DNA of 64,000 bases from Cristatella mucedo. Taxonomy: Eukaryota > Bryozoa > Phylactolaemata > Cristatellidae. Below, piece after piece: positions 1 through 10,904 of this stretch. A model generated the notes under the pieces. That model worked only from the letters and a program-made list of their open reading frames with translations. It did not search any database and was not told where the DNA came from. The translations under genes and the position numbers were made by a program. Within the stretch, counting starts at the first letter, position 1; every line of letters starts with the position of its first letter. The stretch spans positions 553,501-617,500 of the forward strand of contig WPIO01000142.1 of assembly GCA_009760855.2 (NCBI GenBank), given 5' to 3'.

Positions 1-211
1 AATAAGTCAAGGTACAACTCAGGTGTGCTTACGACATCGTGAAGGGGCTACATTTTACCAGCAGTGGGCCTCACACAGTGCTGGTCATAAAACAAAACCG
101 GATTGCTTTTGCAAAAATGGAGTGCAATCCCATTACGTCGACCTACTCCATCGCTACTCATGAATAAAACAATGAATTATATTTATATATATATTTATTT
201 AAAACGATGTT
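1..211. other. Unassigned, AT-rich edge
   Basis: No gene or known repeat is visible. An AT-rich stretch (about 178-200) precedes the tail of the neighbouring L2A copy. Confidence 0.4.
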
Positions 212-1740
212 CGACGATAATCATAATAATAACACACTTGATAAAGCACCCTCAGAGAACTCCATCTCTTTCTAGGCGCTTTACATTTGCTGCAAAGGAA
301 ATACGATCGAATGGTCAGTGGTAGCATGCTATATAAACAAGGATAAGATGGACTGGCGTGACGTGCACAGGGTCAGCACGCTGGTAGGGTTAGTGGCATC
401 AAGCAGCGTCAGCACTCATAAGCACATACAGGATGAATCACAGGGACCCACTAAATAGGTGTGTCTTTAAGTTCTTTCTGAATGTGGGCAAGTCAGGGGG
501 TTTTGTGACGCGTCGGGAGGGAGTTCCAGGCTTTGGTAGCATACGAACTAAATGGAAGGTCTCCAAAGAATTTGAGGTTTGCACGAGGTATTGGTAAACT
601 GTTGGATGCTGAAAAGCAGGTGGTACGATACTTGGCCTTGTGGAGGAGTAGATCCGATAGGTAGGCTGGAGCCACAGAATGAAGTGACCTAAACGTGAGC
701 GCCAAAAACTTAAAGTTGATGAATTGCTTGACTGGTGGCCAGTGCAAGCCGGCGAGAAGCGGTCTGATGTGGCCACTGCGATGCTCACGACAGACAAGCC
801 AAGCTGCAGAGTTTTGCAGGCTGTTAAGCACCTGATTGCAAATGCCGGTAGACCAGCAAGTATAAGTGACAGAAGTCGAGACGTGATGTCACAGACGCAT
901 GGACCAACTTAGATGTGGTATCCCTGTCTAAACAAAATCAAATTTTAGCAATGTCTTGTAGCTGAAATTAGGCAGACCTGGCTATGGAGCTTAAGTGGTC
1001 GTCTAACGAAAGGTCAATTTGGAACATGACGCCTAGATTTCGTCCTGATTCAACAGGAGATATGCTGGCAGAGCCAATTTTGAGCGTCAGCCTTTCCAAT
1101 TTCTGAATCACACTGGGTTTGCCCATAACTAGTAAGTTAGTTTAATTTTTTTTAAATTTGCTGCCATCCATGTGTGGATGTCATCAATGCATGCAGCAAG
1201 TGAGTTTAGAGAATTTGAGGTGCTCGAAGGCTGGGAGGGATCAAAGCAAAGGTACAACTGAGTGTCATCCGCATAGAAGTGAAAGCCTAGATTGTGCTTG
1301 GCAATCACATCAGCAAGAGGCAGAGTATAAACCGTGAAAAGAACCGGACCTAGCACGGAGCCCTGAGGTACCCCATATTTCAGAGGTACCTCGGATGATC
1401 TCTGTTCATTCAGATCAATATTCAGCAGTCTCACACTGAAATAGGTCCTGAACGATTGCAGAGCAGTGCCAGAGATACCCAGGCGAGATGAGAGGTGCTC
1501 TAGAAGAACTTTGTGATCCATCAAAAGCTGCCGAAGTATCTTGCAAAACAAGCAGAGATACTCTTAGAGATACTCTGTCTGCATTCCTAAGCAGGTCGTT
1601 GTACACCCGAATCAATGCTGACCCTGTGGAGTGATTAGCTCTAAAGCCAGACCTGGAACTTACTAGCAAGGTTAGAAGTTTGAATATATGAGTTCAGCTG
1701 GTCTGCCAGCACTTGTCCGTGTCTTTGATAGCAAGGGTAG
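212..1740 (-). mobile_element. L2A LINE copy, 5'-truncated, broken
   Basis: Read on the minus strand, this is the 3' part of an L2-clade LINE. It runs from the reverse transcriptase (RT) core through the C-terminal domain and 3' UTR to the terminal stem-loop and an (ATT)n-like tail at 212-260. RT pieces are visible in several frames. The segment at 1129-1551 carries the motif VPQGSVLGP followed by FHFYADDTQLY with the catalytic YADD. The C-terminal domain lies at 438-831, split between two frames. Frameshifts and deletions make it non-functional. Similarity to the other copies stops near 1740, which is the likely 5' truncation point. The family call is firm; the exact ends are approximate. 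Confidence 0.9.
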
Positions 1741-1918
1741 AATGCTTATGGCATGTCTGTTTACGTTTTGACCATTGATCACAAGAAACTATGCGCCTAT
1801 GGAGATGTAATCGCTTACAGCCTCTATCGTCATGCACCCGGGACGTGTCTGCTAAGCAGGCTGCGACTATAGCTTCATCAAGAGTTAGTAGCCTCAATAT
1901 AAGGTAAGCAAATTGGCT

Positions 1919-2065
1919 GATTTAACAGCCTCATTTTTTATAGAAGCAGAACAGCCGGCTATCATAACTGCTTGCAGTTGGCAATAAAGAATCGTCCACT
2001 AGAAGATTTAAACCCACGATCTAGGTCGTTAACAGCAAGCACCTTACCCTACGACACATTGCAGC
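1919..2065 (-). mobile_element. SINE-A copy (old, diverged)
   Basis: The reverse complement aligns by eye with the SINE-A copies at 19978 and 47625. It has the tRNA-like head with a decayed B-box, the internal block around GATCCTTTATTGC, and a tail ending near AGGCTGTTAAATCAG. Many substitutions indicate an old insertion. It lies about 180 bp beyond the truncation point of the adjacent L2A copy. Confidence 0.7.
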
Positions 2066-2819
2066 TTCCTCCACACGAGCGAAGTAATTTATTTTCTTTC
2101 GTCCTATGATTGCTATAAATATCTTTCTAGCTGCAGTTTCTGGTGGATGGATTTTTTAATTTGTTTTCATTTCCTAACAGAAACCAACTCTGAAATGGCA
2201 GAGAAAGCAAAACTAGACAGATTATGGCTGATAACAATTATTTGCAATAATGCAATATTCTATGGCCAAGGCCACGGGAAAGCAGTCAACACGAGATAGG
2301 AAAGCAGTTGGGATTCCGAACTTTGGCATTTGAGGTGATTTGAGATTTGGCCAGAGAACTGTTGCTGTACATCATGTTCACTGTTGAATGTCGATAACCA
2401 TCCACAGTCGTTCAATTGACTTGTCTAGGTTCTGGATAAAGCATTGTTATGCTAAGGTATGGAGCATCTTTGAGGCTGCCTTGTTCCGTCTGCTAGTGGC
2501 TCTATATGCATGTATTGATGCAGCTCCTATGAGTCGCTAGCCGTGCAACCAGGTTGGAGTGTCACCAGCACTTCACTTCGCTTTGGCTGAAACTAGAGCC
2601 ATTACAAAGGCTGCATTTGTAGCCTAGTTCTGACAGGACATGGAAGCCGATTACCACGTTTGTAACAAAACTCCAAGCCAGTGTGGCAGCCTTAGCTTGG
2701 TATTCAAAGAATTGTATTGAGCCACCCAGATGGATCTAGCACCTTAAGTGCTTTTGTGAATCAGTAAGCTTAGTGGTCATTAGGCCTGCTATAACCCCAG
2801 TGGCTGATCTTAAAGCTTG
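2066..2819. other. Unassigned intergenic DNA
   Basis: There are no convincing coding regions. Short open frames have no recognisable motif, and I recognised no repeat family. Confidence 0.4.
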
Positions 2820-3045
2820 CCTCTGAAATTCTTGCTCAATGTACAGTACCCCTCTATTAATACATGACACGATTATTGATGGCAATCTTGACCTCTTTGC
2901 TTTCACCGAGACCTGGCTAAAATCAAATGACCGTCCGACTAGAACCAATACTGACCCAATAGGCTTCTCCTTCTTTAATACCCCAAGATTAATCAAAACT
3001 CATGGAGACACCATTTTCGCACGTTCATCGATTAATTTCTAACCA
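2820..3045 (+). mobile_element. L2-type LINE endonuclease fragment
   Basis: The frame starting at 2839 encodes a segment resembling the N-terminal part of the apurinic-like endonuclease domain of L2/CR1 LINEs. It contains LDLFAFTETWLKSND, matching the family pattern of D-L-(x)-A-(x)-T-E-T-W-L with the catalytic-region glutamate. The rest of the domain is degraded downstream, possibly to about 3160. This is the only endonuclease piece in the window. Whether it belongs to L2A or LINE-B cannot be told here. Confidence 0.75.
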
Positions 3046-3662
3046 TTTGCAGGCTCATCCAAGCAGTCTTTCGACTCTGTTGTTTGAGTCCATCTGACTA
3101 CAAGTCGCCAACCGTGGCATTAACCCATACCCCCCTACCAAGTCTGGGCTCCACAGAGCAAACGTTTCTGTGGCAAAAACCCTTTAAATAACATTTCCAT
3201 GGCTAGATGAAGGCCTGGAGAGGACCTGAGTCAACTTAGAATCTAAAACTGGTATAAAAAAAAGTTCAGGTACTAAGGAGCCTGGGTGCCGTTGGCCTGG
3301 TCTGTCAAAGTAAGAATTTCATTCTGCATCCTTAGATCATCTTTAGAAGTGAAATGCAGCTCTTTCAACTCAATACGAGTACGAGAGGGCGGTACTTTTG
3401 TCGAAAGCAGCGACAGGCCTGTCAATAATTTGCACACCAAACGAACGCAACGAGTGGCAAGGAAGGAGACGTTGATGCCAGACATTGATGGCCCACTGAG
3501 ATGCCTCAGTGAAAATACGGTCACATGCAAGGCCAGCCAAGACAGACTGTTAGTCAGTGGAGTTCACTGGTAAACCAAAGCAGCACAGATTAGACGGTGC
3601 AATACTTGTTCGAAATGCTGTTCATTCAAAGACTTATCTGCCAGCATGTCGTAAAGAGAGGC

Positions 3663-4078
3663 ATGGACATCCTTGTCCCAGGTGGCAACACCCATTGATA
3701 GCCATTACAGTTTGCTAGCCAATAAAGGCCCAATGGCATCAGTGGCATATCTGACATATCTGCCAGCATGTCGTAAAGAACCCTGTGCATGTTCACCCCT
3801 AACCATGTTGTTCTTGTTGCTTATTGAGCATGCAAACTAACTAACCACTAACCATTCGCTCGTGCTTCCTTTACAACTAACGTAAAGTGCCTAGAAAGAG
3901 ATTGAGTTCTCTCAGGGTGCTATGTCAAGCGTATTACTATTATTAGTATTTTTGTTATCATTATTATAAGACAGATAGACATGGACGTCCCAGGTGGCTG
4001 CAACAATTACTAGCAGCTAATCAACGTTTGCTAGCCAAAAATGGCTCAACGGCATTGTTGGTCAGCTAAGCTAGTTCG
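3663..4078 (+). repeat. Duplicated unidentified block flanking an L2A tail
   Basis: A block of about 95 bp (3663-3757) containing CCCAGGTGGC and GTTTGCTAGCCAA recurs in diverged form at 3979-4075. A shorter motif, CTGCCAGCATGTCGTAAAGA, occurs at about 3642 and again at about 3761. The L2A 3' end at 3780-3968 lies between the two blocks. The family is unknown. Confidence 0.5.
3780..3968 (+). mobile_element. L2A 3' end fragment
   Basis: The 3' UTR of L2A (CCTGTGCATG...CACCCCTAACCATG) leads into the terminal stem-loop (GTGCCTAGAAAGAGATTGAG, then TTCTCTCAGGGTGC) and a degenerate (ATT)n tail. No coding part remains. Confidence 0.85.
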
Positions 4079-4365
4079 GGCAGTTTCAAGTGTTTAGCCA
4101 GCTATCCACTAGGAATATGGTCGGAAAAACTGCCACCCCCCAAGTAAGAGGTGGGCTTTCAGCATGATCAATCTGTATAAGCCGAAGACGACAGGAAAGC
4201 AGTGTACATGTAGCCATCTGCCCCTGGGATGTAGCCTATGCTTTACCAGCAGTGCTGACTCCACAGCCTCGCTGACAAGATAAGAACACATTTCCCACGT
4301 TATGGGATGATAAGAAGGATACGACAAGAGAGATATAGCCATGCCAGGCTGAGGCTGCTGCGTCT

Positions 4366-4465
4366 GCATGTCCAAGGTCTGGCCGAAGTCGTGGGCTCGA
4401 GCACAATGGCAAATGTGAATGCCTGAAAGAGATTAAGTTCTCTTAGGGTGCTATAAAAATCAATT
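4366..4465 (+). mobile_element. SINE-B fragment
   Basis: A partial tRNA-like head with AAGTCGTGGGCTCGAGC (B-box region) is followed by the L2A-like tail (GCCTGAAAGAGATTAAGTTC, TCTTAGGGTGCTATA). The A-box half is missing or decayed. Confidence 0.75.
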
Positions 4466-4489
4466 ATATATTACATAACCTTAAATCTG

Positions 4490-5180
4490 GCAATTATGTT
4501 CCAGTCTGGATTTAAAGCTAATCCCTCTAAATAGTCGGCATTGCTTCAGGTTTAAAACAACCTTCGCAGGATTGCAGATATGGGTAAAGTCTCTCTGCTT
4601 GTTTGGCTTGATCATACGGCAGCGTTTGATACTACTTATCACCAAGTCCTTCTCGAGCACATCTCATCTTACCTGGGCATCACTGGCACTGAACTGCAAA
4701 GATCCTATCTCAGTGGAAGACTCCAGGGTATTGATGTGGACAGACAAAGATCATCCAATGAACCACTGAAATAGGGGGGCACCGCTGGGCTATCGTACCA
4801 CTCACTTTTCTGACTCAAATCGTTAAGCTATACATCTCAGGAACCTGAAATCTTTTATCGTGCCTGTAGTTCGTATGCTTCCGAAGCCTGGCACTCACTC
4901 CCGACTGACGTCACGACATCCCCTTGACATGACAACATTTTAAAAGATGCTCAAATCTGTTTATCGTCCTTAAGATTCGTATTTTGTCTTGTAATGCCTG
5001 CTGCCACCAACCATATTTTACTGGTCAATTATGTGAATGTCACCTATAACAACGATATGCTTGCTGACATTATGCATGCAACCATTTGACCGTGCTTCCT
5101 TTACATCATTCGTTGGAGATTAAGTTCTCTTAGGATGCTATATAAATGTACTATTATTATTATTATTATTATTATTAGAC
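4490..5180 (+). mobile_element. L2A LINE copy with internal deletion
   Basis: RT-domain sequence (4490-4774) includes a degraded form of the AFDTIDH block and the ISSYLGITGTELQ segment. At about 4775 it jumps to the extreme C-terminus and 3' UTR. It ends in the stem-loop (TGGAGATTAAGTTCTCTTAG) and (ATT)8 at 5150-5175. The catalytic YADD region is absent. Confidence 0.85.
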
Positions 5181-7440
5181 AAATGATGCGGTCAAATGAA
5201 ATTCCTATGCTCTCTGCCTGTCAAGCGAATAGTGCAACATACTCCCGAAGACCACAAGATATATTTATCTTTGTTTCTGGCATAACAATATCTTTTTCAG
5301 TTTGTAGCCGTGCAATATGAATTCGGTTTTGAAAATTAAGCCACATAAGTTTTTATGAAGGCGTCTTGACTGTTTACGACAGTCTGCCTTGTAAGTGAGT
5401 ATACCAAAGCCACAAGCAAATATTAGAGCAAACTAAAAATCTATACAAAACAAAAAATGTTAACTCAACTCAATTGGTACTATAGAGCACCACAATTTTG
5501 CACAAGGAAAAGCACTCGGTCCCCGATCGCTTAAGCAGTTCTGATGCAAAACCAACTGGCTGAAGTTAGAACCAATTAAACATGAATTGGCAGAAATTTG
5601 GTTTCGTGATAACATCTCACTAAACTGTCAGTGACTACACAGCGCAATTGGTCAAATTACTCTTAAGGGGTCACTAACTAAGTATGTGCTAGATGTTATC
5701 GCCATCTTTCATTAGCCTAAACCCGAATTGGTGACAACCTATTTTTCAATACGATATAAATGAGCAATCTGAGGACATCATACATAAATTAAGAGGCTGA
5801 CCTGACAAACGTGCAAGCTAAAACTAGGCATACTTTCACGTGCGCAGCTCTCGTCACGCAATTACCTGGACATAACCGGCTCGGATGGGGTGCCCGCAGA
5901 TAAACTCACGGAGTGCTATGCAGCCCCAAATTTTTGCCTCCTTTCCCTGTCAACGTCAGCAGCAGGGTTTGGCTGCCTCACTCTGCACAGGGGCTGTACT
6001 CAACTTCCTGTACTCAACCACCAGCAGCCCATATGCTGGTGGTTGAGTACAGGACAATCTACCTGAATGAGACTTAACAGCCGCATTAGAAGCCTCAAGT
6101 TTTGCCACACCGGGCACACCCACACCAACTAAGTTTGCTTGGTCGAGGTGTCAAAATAAACACAAAGCAGCATTACAATTTATTCTGCACGGCAACCACT
6201 GTAGCACTACCGGAATAGTTTAACAAGCCAAGCACCCGAGAAGAAGCAAAGGGAAGTTAACAAGGCAAGGGGGTAGGTAACCAGACTAGCTGCATACTAT
6301 TCAGAGGATTGCATTCCTATCAAGCGACCTACCGGTAACTTCAGTTCCCTACTGAGCATTTGTAAGTGCACACTATTACACAAGAGCTCACACATAACTT
6401 GCTGTATTTTAGTTGGCTAGCGTTAAGTGAATTAACATGTTGGCGTTACGGCGTTACTTATCAAATCATAAAGATGTCCAATTATACTCTCGGAACTTGT
6501 GATTAGGAATTATACAATTACTTTGGGTTAACATTCAGTGCCCGTTTATAATATCGTGCACTTGCTATATGCTCTCCGATTTGGCAGGCACATAGAATCG
6601 GGAATCAATACAACTTGTGCATGGTGGCAAGTTGAAACACCATTTATATATCAATCATTTGTACCCCCGTAAGAAAAATAAAACAAACTCTTACCAAAAA
6701 ATCCGAAGAGCATCGAAATAATTGTGGCGAAGGAGATCGCAACAAGAATGCGGGCTCACGACAGGCGACAATATTTGGCAGTTCGTCTCATTGCACACAG
6801 CCAACTGCCCATTTGCATATCACCCTAAAAGAACTTTATATATCCAGCTGCATTAGATACATCGCAGGGATCGGTCATGTGGCTTGATCCGCCCAGCAGA
6901 GCCAGCCGGTGCCCAACACCAAACTGTTTATTCCCCACACAAGCGGCCAGGTGCACCGCCCTTCTTGCCCTTGACTGCCCTCCATCCGCCGCGTTACGTC
7001 CTCGCCCACTCCCTCCCAATCACAACTCATCTCGTGAGTTGACAGCCGTCAGAGCGCAGCTGACCGACGGCCTGTCCTTGGCCACAGCCACCAGCTGTCA
7101 GACCCTAGGGTGGCTTCGGGCGCTACCGGTCTGGCTGCACCGGCAGTTGCCGGCGAGCCCAGCGATACGAACCAGCCGGACATACATGGTAGGCATCGGA
7201 CGACTGCGGTCGTTAAAGAAGAGCACCGCAAGACGAGAGACAAACAGAGCGGGAAACCGCAAGCAGCAGAGGGGAGAGCAAACTGAATTAATCTGCTAAC
7301 GTAAAACTGCAGAAAATTATGCTGTACTTACACATTAACTTTTTTACCCAGGAGATATTCTCTTAGTAAGAGCCGGTAAGATGCCGATAGACGGGGAATC
7401 CCCAAAGTGTGCTTCGGTAATGCTTTTCACTCAGCATCGG
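5181..7440. other. Unassigned intergenic DNA
   Basis: This is mostly AT-rich DNA without recognisable genes or repeats, except for the perfect inverted repeat at 6007-6053. From about 6860 to 7250 composition becomes more GC-rich and short open frames appear on both strands. None has a recognisable domain. Confidence 0.4.
6007..6053. repeat. Perfect 20-bp inverted repeat (hairpin)
   Basis: The left arm 6007-6026 (CCTGTACTCAACCACCAGCA) is exactly complementary to the right arm 6034-6053 across a 7-nt spacer. The first 11 bases of the arm theme (CTGTACTCAAC) also occur just upstream at about 5994-6004. Confidence 0.95.
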
Positions 7441-7516
7441 CACAGTGCCTAGAAAGAGATTCAGTTCTCTGATGGTGCCATAGAAATTTATCATTGTTAT
7501 AATTACTATTATTATA
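7441..7516 (+). mobile_element. L2A 3' tail remnant
   Basis: Only the terminal stem-loop (GTGCCTAGAAAGAGATTCAG, TTCTCTGATGGTGCC) and a short ATT-rich tail are present. This is either an extremely 5'-truncated insertion or the remnant of a SINE-B copy whose head is gone. Confidence 0.75.
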
Positions 7517-8429
7517 AAGGCAAGCTGCTTTTACACCGTGTGTACCCTAGAGTGGGCGGAGCCACTGACATTCGATATGTCAGGCTGGGCGTCGCCTTGC
7601 CCCAGAAGTGCAAAGCCTGGGGTCAGCTCCCGAGGACTGGAATTGGGGACAGTGGGCTCGCTCTCTTTCGGCGGAAGTCTTGACGGTTGTGGACGTCCTC
7701 TCCGCCTATCCCAGAGTACTCAGCTAGCCGGATCTTGGACAGCGTACGCTTGTACTGGTAGGACGGAGTCCTGCGACGGTGTGACTATGGAAGCCGACTG
7801 AGAACTAACACGTGCGTTCGAACTTGCGACGTCACCTCGCGCCCCGGTAGTTTACATTGTATAGGACCTTCCCCTGTAGATTTGCTTAGATCCCCTGTTG
7901 TTGTTGGCGCATGCGATTTTATAGAGGTTTAACCTGACGACCGCTCGTCTTACCCTAGCTCAGCGGCATGGTGAGCTGCAGCATGGCTGGAGTATGGCGG
8001 GGCTTGGCGGGAAATAGCCTCTGACCCTGGAACTCGGCTGCAAGTGTAATGATTCACAAAGTAAAGTGCTTATTGTTGGGGTTGCTGTACTTCGACAGAG
8101 AACTACTCCGGCGGAAGCCGCTGAGGCGAGAACAGCGGACCCACTTGCAGCAGTTGCTTCCAAGCCAGTGTGCTGGCGGTACAGCCCGGTTCAGTGTTTC
8201 CTTAATAAATGGCATCTGCCTTAGCCGCCTTCATCTGTGCGCGACTGCCCGAACAAACTTAGCAAGTATCAATTCAATTTCTTTCAAGAAGTTTTAAGCG
8301 TACTACCTCACAATGTTTGAAAGGTAACTCCCTGATGAATTTGTGTGGATGATCGGGAGGCCTCGGGTGTGACGACAACAACTTTTACAAGGCCCTAAAC
8401 GCCGATTCTTTTCGGGCATGTTGTTACAT
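7517..8429. other. Unassigned intergenic DNA
   Basis: No recognisable gene. Open frames at 7538-7801 and 8049-8297 lack known motifs and look like chance frames. Confidence 0.4.
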
Positions 8430-10508
8430 AGATCGCAACTTCACACAACATGCTCGAATTACTTGAAACAACCCTGCGATTGGCTATCTGCTGCTCAGTC
8501 CTCCCTCCGATCTGTCATCATTATTAGATGGCTACAACACGACACTAGCTTACACGCTCGACAAGTTTGCACCTCTAAGCACACGATGCTCCCTCGCCCA
8601 GATGGCCTATCGTGTACCACAGACATTAAACTAGCCAGATCTACTAAGCACAAGCTTCAAAAGGCATTCAAAAGATTAGGACTGACTGTCTATCGCTAGG
8701 CATATGAAGACTGCTGTAGGTCTTACCAACCGATCCTAGCAAAGGCCAAGTCTAGCTTCTATAGAAACATTGTTGAATCACAGATGCACAATCCAAAAAT
8801 GCTAATGTCGACGATCAACCATACTCTCAACCGTTTCCAGATTATCTCCTTACCTGATGATCCTTGTTGTGACGATCTAGCCGAGCGCTTCTCTCGATTC
8901 TTTATGCAGAAGATGGACAGCATCAGAGAGTCCATCCCTGCGATGACAACATTTTCCATAGAATGCTATTCCCCGATTCCTGGCTGCACCTCAATGTCAC
9001 ATTTAAGCAGGTCACTAGTGATCTCGTCCTGAAGTTCATATCTCAATCAAAGAAGACAACAAGTCCTCTGGACCCTATTCCTTCTGTCCTGCTCCTATGT
9101 TGCATTGATCTGCTGCTGCCATGCATAACTAACGTCAATAATATGTCATTAGCCTCAGGTCATGTCCCAGCACCTTTAAAAAAGCTGTAGTTAGGCCACT
9201 TCTCAAGAAAGCGACACTAGACCAAGCGACCTTGAGTAACTACCGCCCAGTCTCCCTTCTACCATTCCTTTGAAAGACACTGGATCGGGTCGTGGCGGAC
9301 CAGCTGAACTCATATATTGAATATTCAAACCTTGCTACTAAGTTCCAGCCTGGCTTTAGACCTAATCACTACAGGATCATCATTGCTTAGTGTGTACAAC
9401 GACCTACTTAGGAATGCAAAGCTATGTAGAGTATCTCAGCTTGTTTTGCTCGATCTTTTGGCAGCTTTTGATACTATTGATCACATAGATCTGCTAGAGC
9501 ACCTCTCATCTCGCCTGGGCATCACTGGCACTGCTCTGCAATGGTTCAGGTCCTATCTCAGTGGGAGACTCCAGAGTAAAAATAATAATGCACTTGAGTA
9601 TTGATGTGAATGGACAAAGATCATCCGAGGTACCTTTGAAATATGAGGTACCTCAGGGCTCCGTGCTGGGTCCGGTTCTTTTCATGGTTTATGCTTTCCC
9701 TCTTGCTGATGTGATTGCCAAGCACAATCTAGGCTTTCACTTGGATGAAGCTCAGTTGTACATTTGGTTTGACCCCTCCCATCCTTCGAGCACCTCGACT
9801 TCTCTCAACTCACTTGCTGCATGTATTGATGACATCCTCACATGGATGGCAGCAAAGTTACTTAAACTAAACGATACAACTAACTTAGTAGTTATGGGCA
9901 AACCAAGTGTTATTCAGAAATTGAAAAGGCTGACGCTCAAAATGGGCTCTGTCAGCATATCTCCAGTTGAATCAGCCCGAAATCTAGGTGTCATGTTCCA
10001 AAGTGACCTTTCGTTAGACGACCACATCAGCTCCATAATCAAGTCTGCCTACTTGCAGCTACTTAACATTGCTACAATTCGGGCTTGTTTAGATAAGGAT
10101 ACCAGGTCGTTCAACATGTTTCATGCATTTTTGACATTCTGTCTTGACTTCTTTATCTCACAGCTTGCTGGCCTACAGGCATTTGCAATCAGGCAATTAC
10201 AGCTGGTGCAAAACTCTGCAGCTATGCTTGTCTGTCGTGAGCCTCGCAGTTGCCACATCTCACCACTTCTCGCCGACCTGCACTGGCTACCAGTAAAGGA
10301 ACGAATCAACTTCATGGTTTTGTCGCTCACTTTTAGGTCACTTCATTCTTTGGCTCCAGCCTGTCTCTCAGGTCTACTCCCCCACAAGGCCAAGCATCGT
10401 ACCACCAGCTTTTCGAAATCCAACAGTTTATCAATACCTCGTACAAACCTCAAATCCTTTGGAGATCGTGCATTTATTTCGTGCTCTCCCAAAGCCCGGA
10501 ACTCACCC
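8430..10508 (+). mobile_element. L2A LINE, longest copy (linker, RT, C-terminus)
   Basis: This is the most 5'-extended L2A copy. It begins in the region between endonuclease and RT: 8520-8760 reads in shifting frames as LDGYNTTLAYTLDKFAPL, then a basic stretch ending in AKAKSSFYRNIVESQ. It continues through the RT N-terminal region (8963-9190) and the DLLAAFDTIDHIDLLEHLSS block (9317-9604). A long frame at 9561-10634 has VPQGSVLGP. At the catalytic site the sequence FHLDEAQLYIWF replaces the usual YADD block, because a few bases are deleted, so this copy cannot be active. Similarity ends near 10508, before the 3' UTR, so the 3' terminus is missing. Confidence 0.9.
9561..10508 (+). pseudogene. 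L2A reverse transcriptase remnant, YADD lost
   Basis: An open frame continuous to 10634 covers the RT palm downstream of the AFDTIDH block and the C-terminal domain. The segments KYEVPQGSVLGPVLF, ACIDDILTWMAA and LNDTTNLVVMGKPS are recognisable. The catalytic YADD is replaced by a deleted, rearranged stretch (HLDEAQLY). The last 40 or so codons beyond 10508 are not L2A. Confidence 0.85.
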
Positions 10509-10650
10509 ATGGGCACCTTTTCAAGCTATCCTTTTGCTATAGGGTATAGAATTAATAACATGGAGTATAGGGTTTGTGTTTTTAAGGCTTCTGGGTTTAG
10601 CCATTTGGTTTTACTTTTTTTTGTTTACACCTAGTTTTTAGAGTTTAGGG

Positions 10651-10775
10651 CAAGGGTCGGCAAACTTTTCGGACTACTAGGCCATTTCAGGAGGTCAACA
10701 AGGCTAGGAGGCCAGAAGAAACCACGCCCATTCCGCCACGTCGGTTGAGTGGGCGTGGCAAGACCAACAAACCAA
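10651..10775 (+). mobile_element. hAT-like DNA transposon terminus (fragment)
   Basis: The sequence begins CAAGGGTCGGCAAACTTTTC. This is close to the CAGGGGTCGGCAAAC terminal inverted repeat seen on many hAT (Charlie-like) elements, followed by subterminal GGCC and CCACGCCCA/TGGGCGTGG inverted motifs. I found no opposite terminus or 8-bp target duplication, so this is an end fragment or a coincidental match. It lies between two L2A copies. Confidence 0.45.
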
Positions 10776-10904
10776 CAGTCGCAAAAGACACACAGACGTG
10801 CACGGCAATTATAGAGGTAAACATATATCATCCCATCCCGGTCAGGTGCTTCTTCTCGCTGTTTTAAGTTCTAAAAATAAATGCAGGCCACAACTTGAGC
10901 TGCA

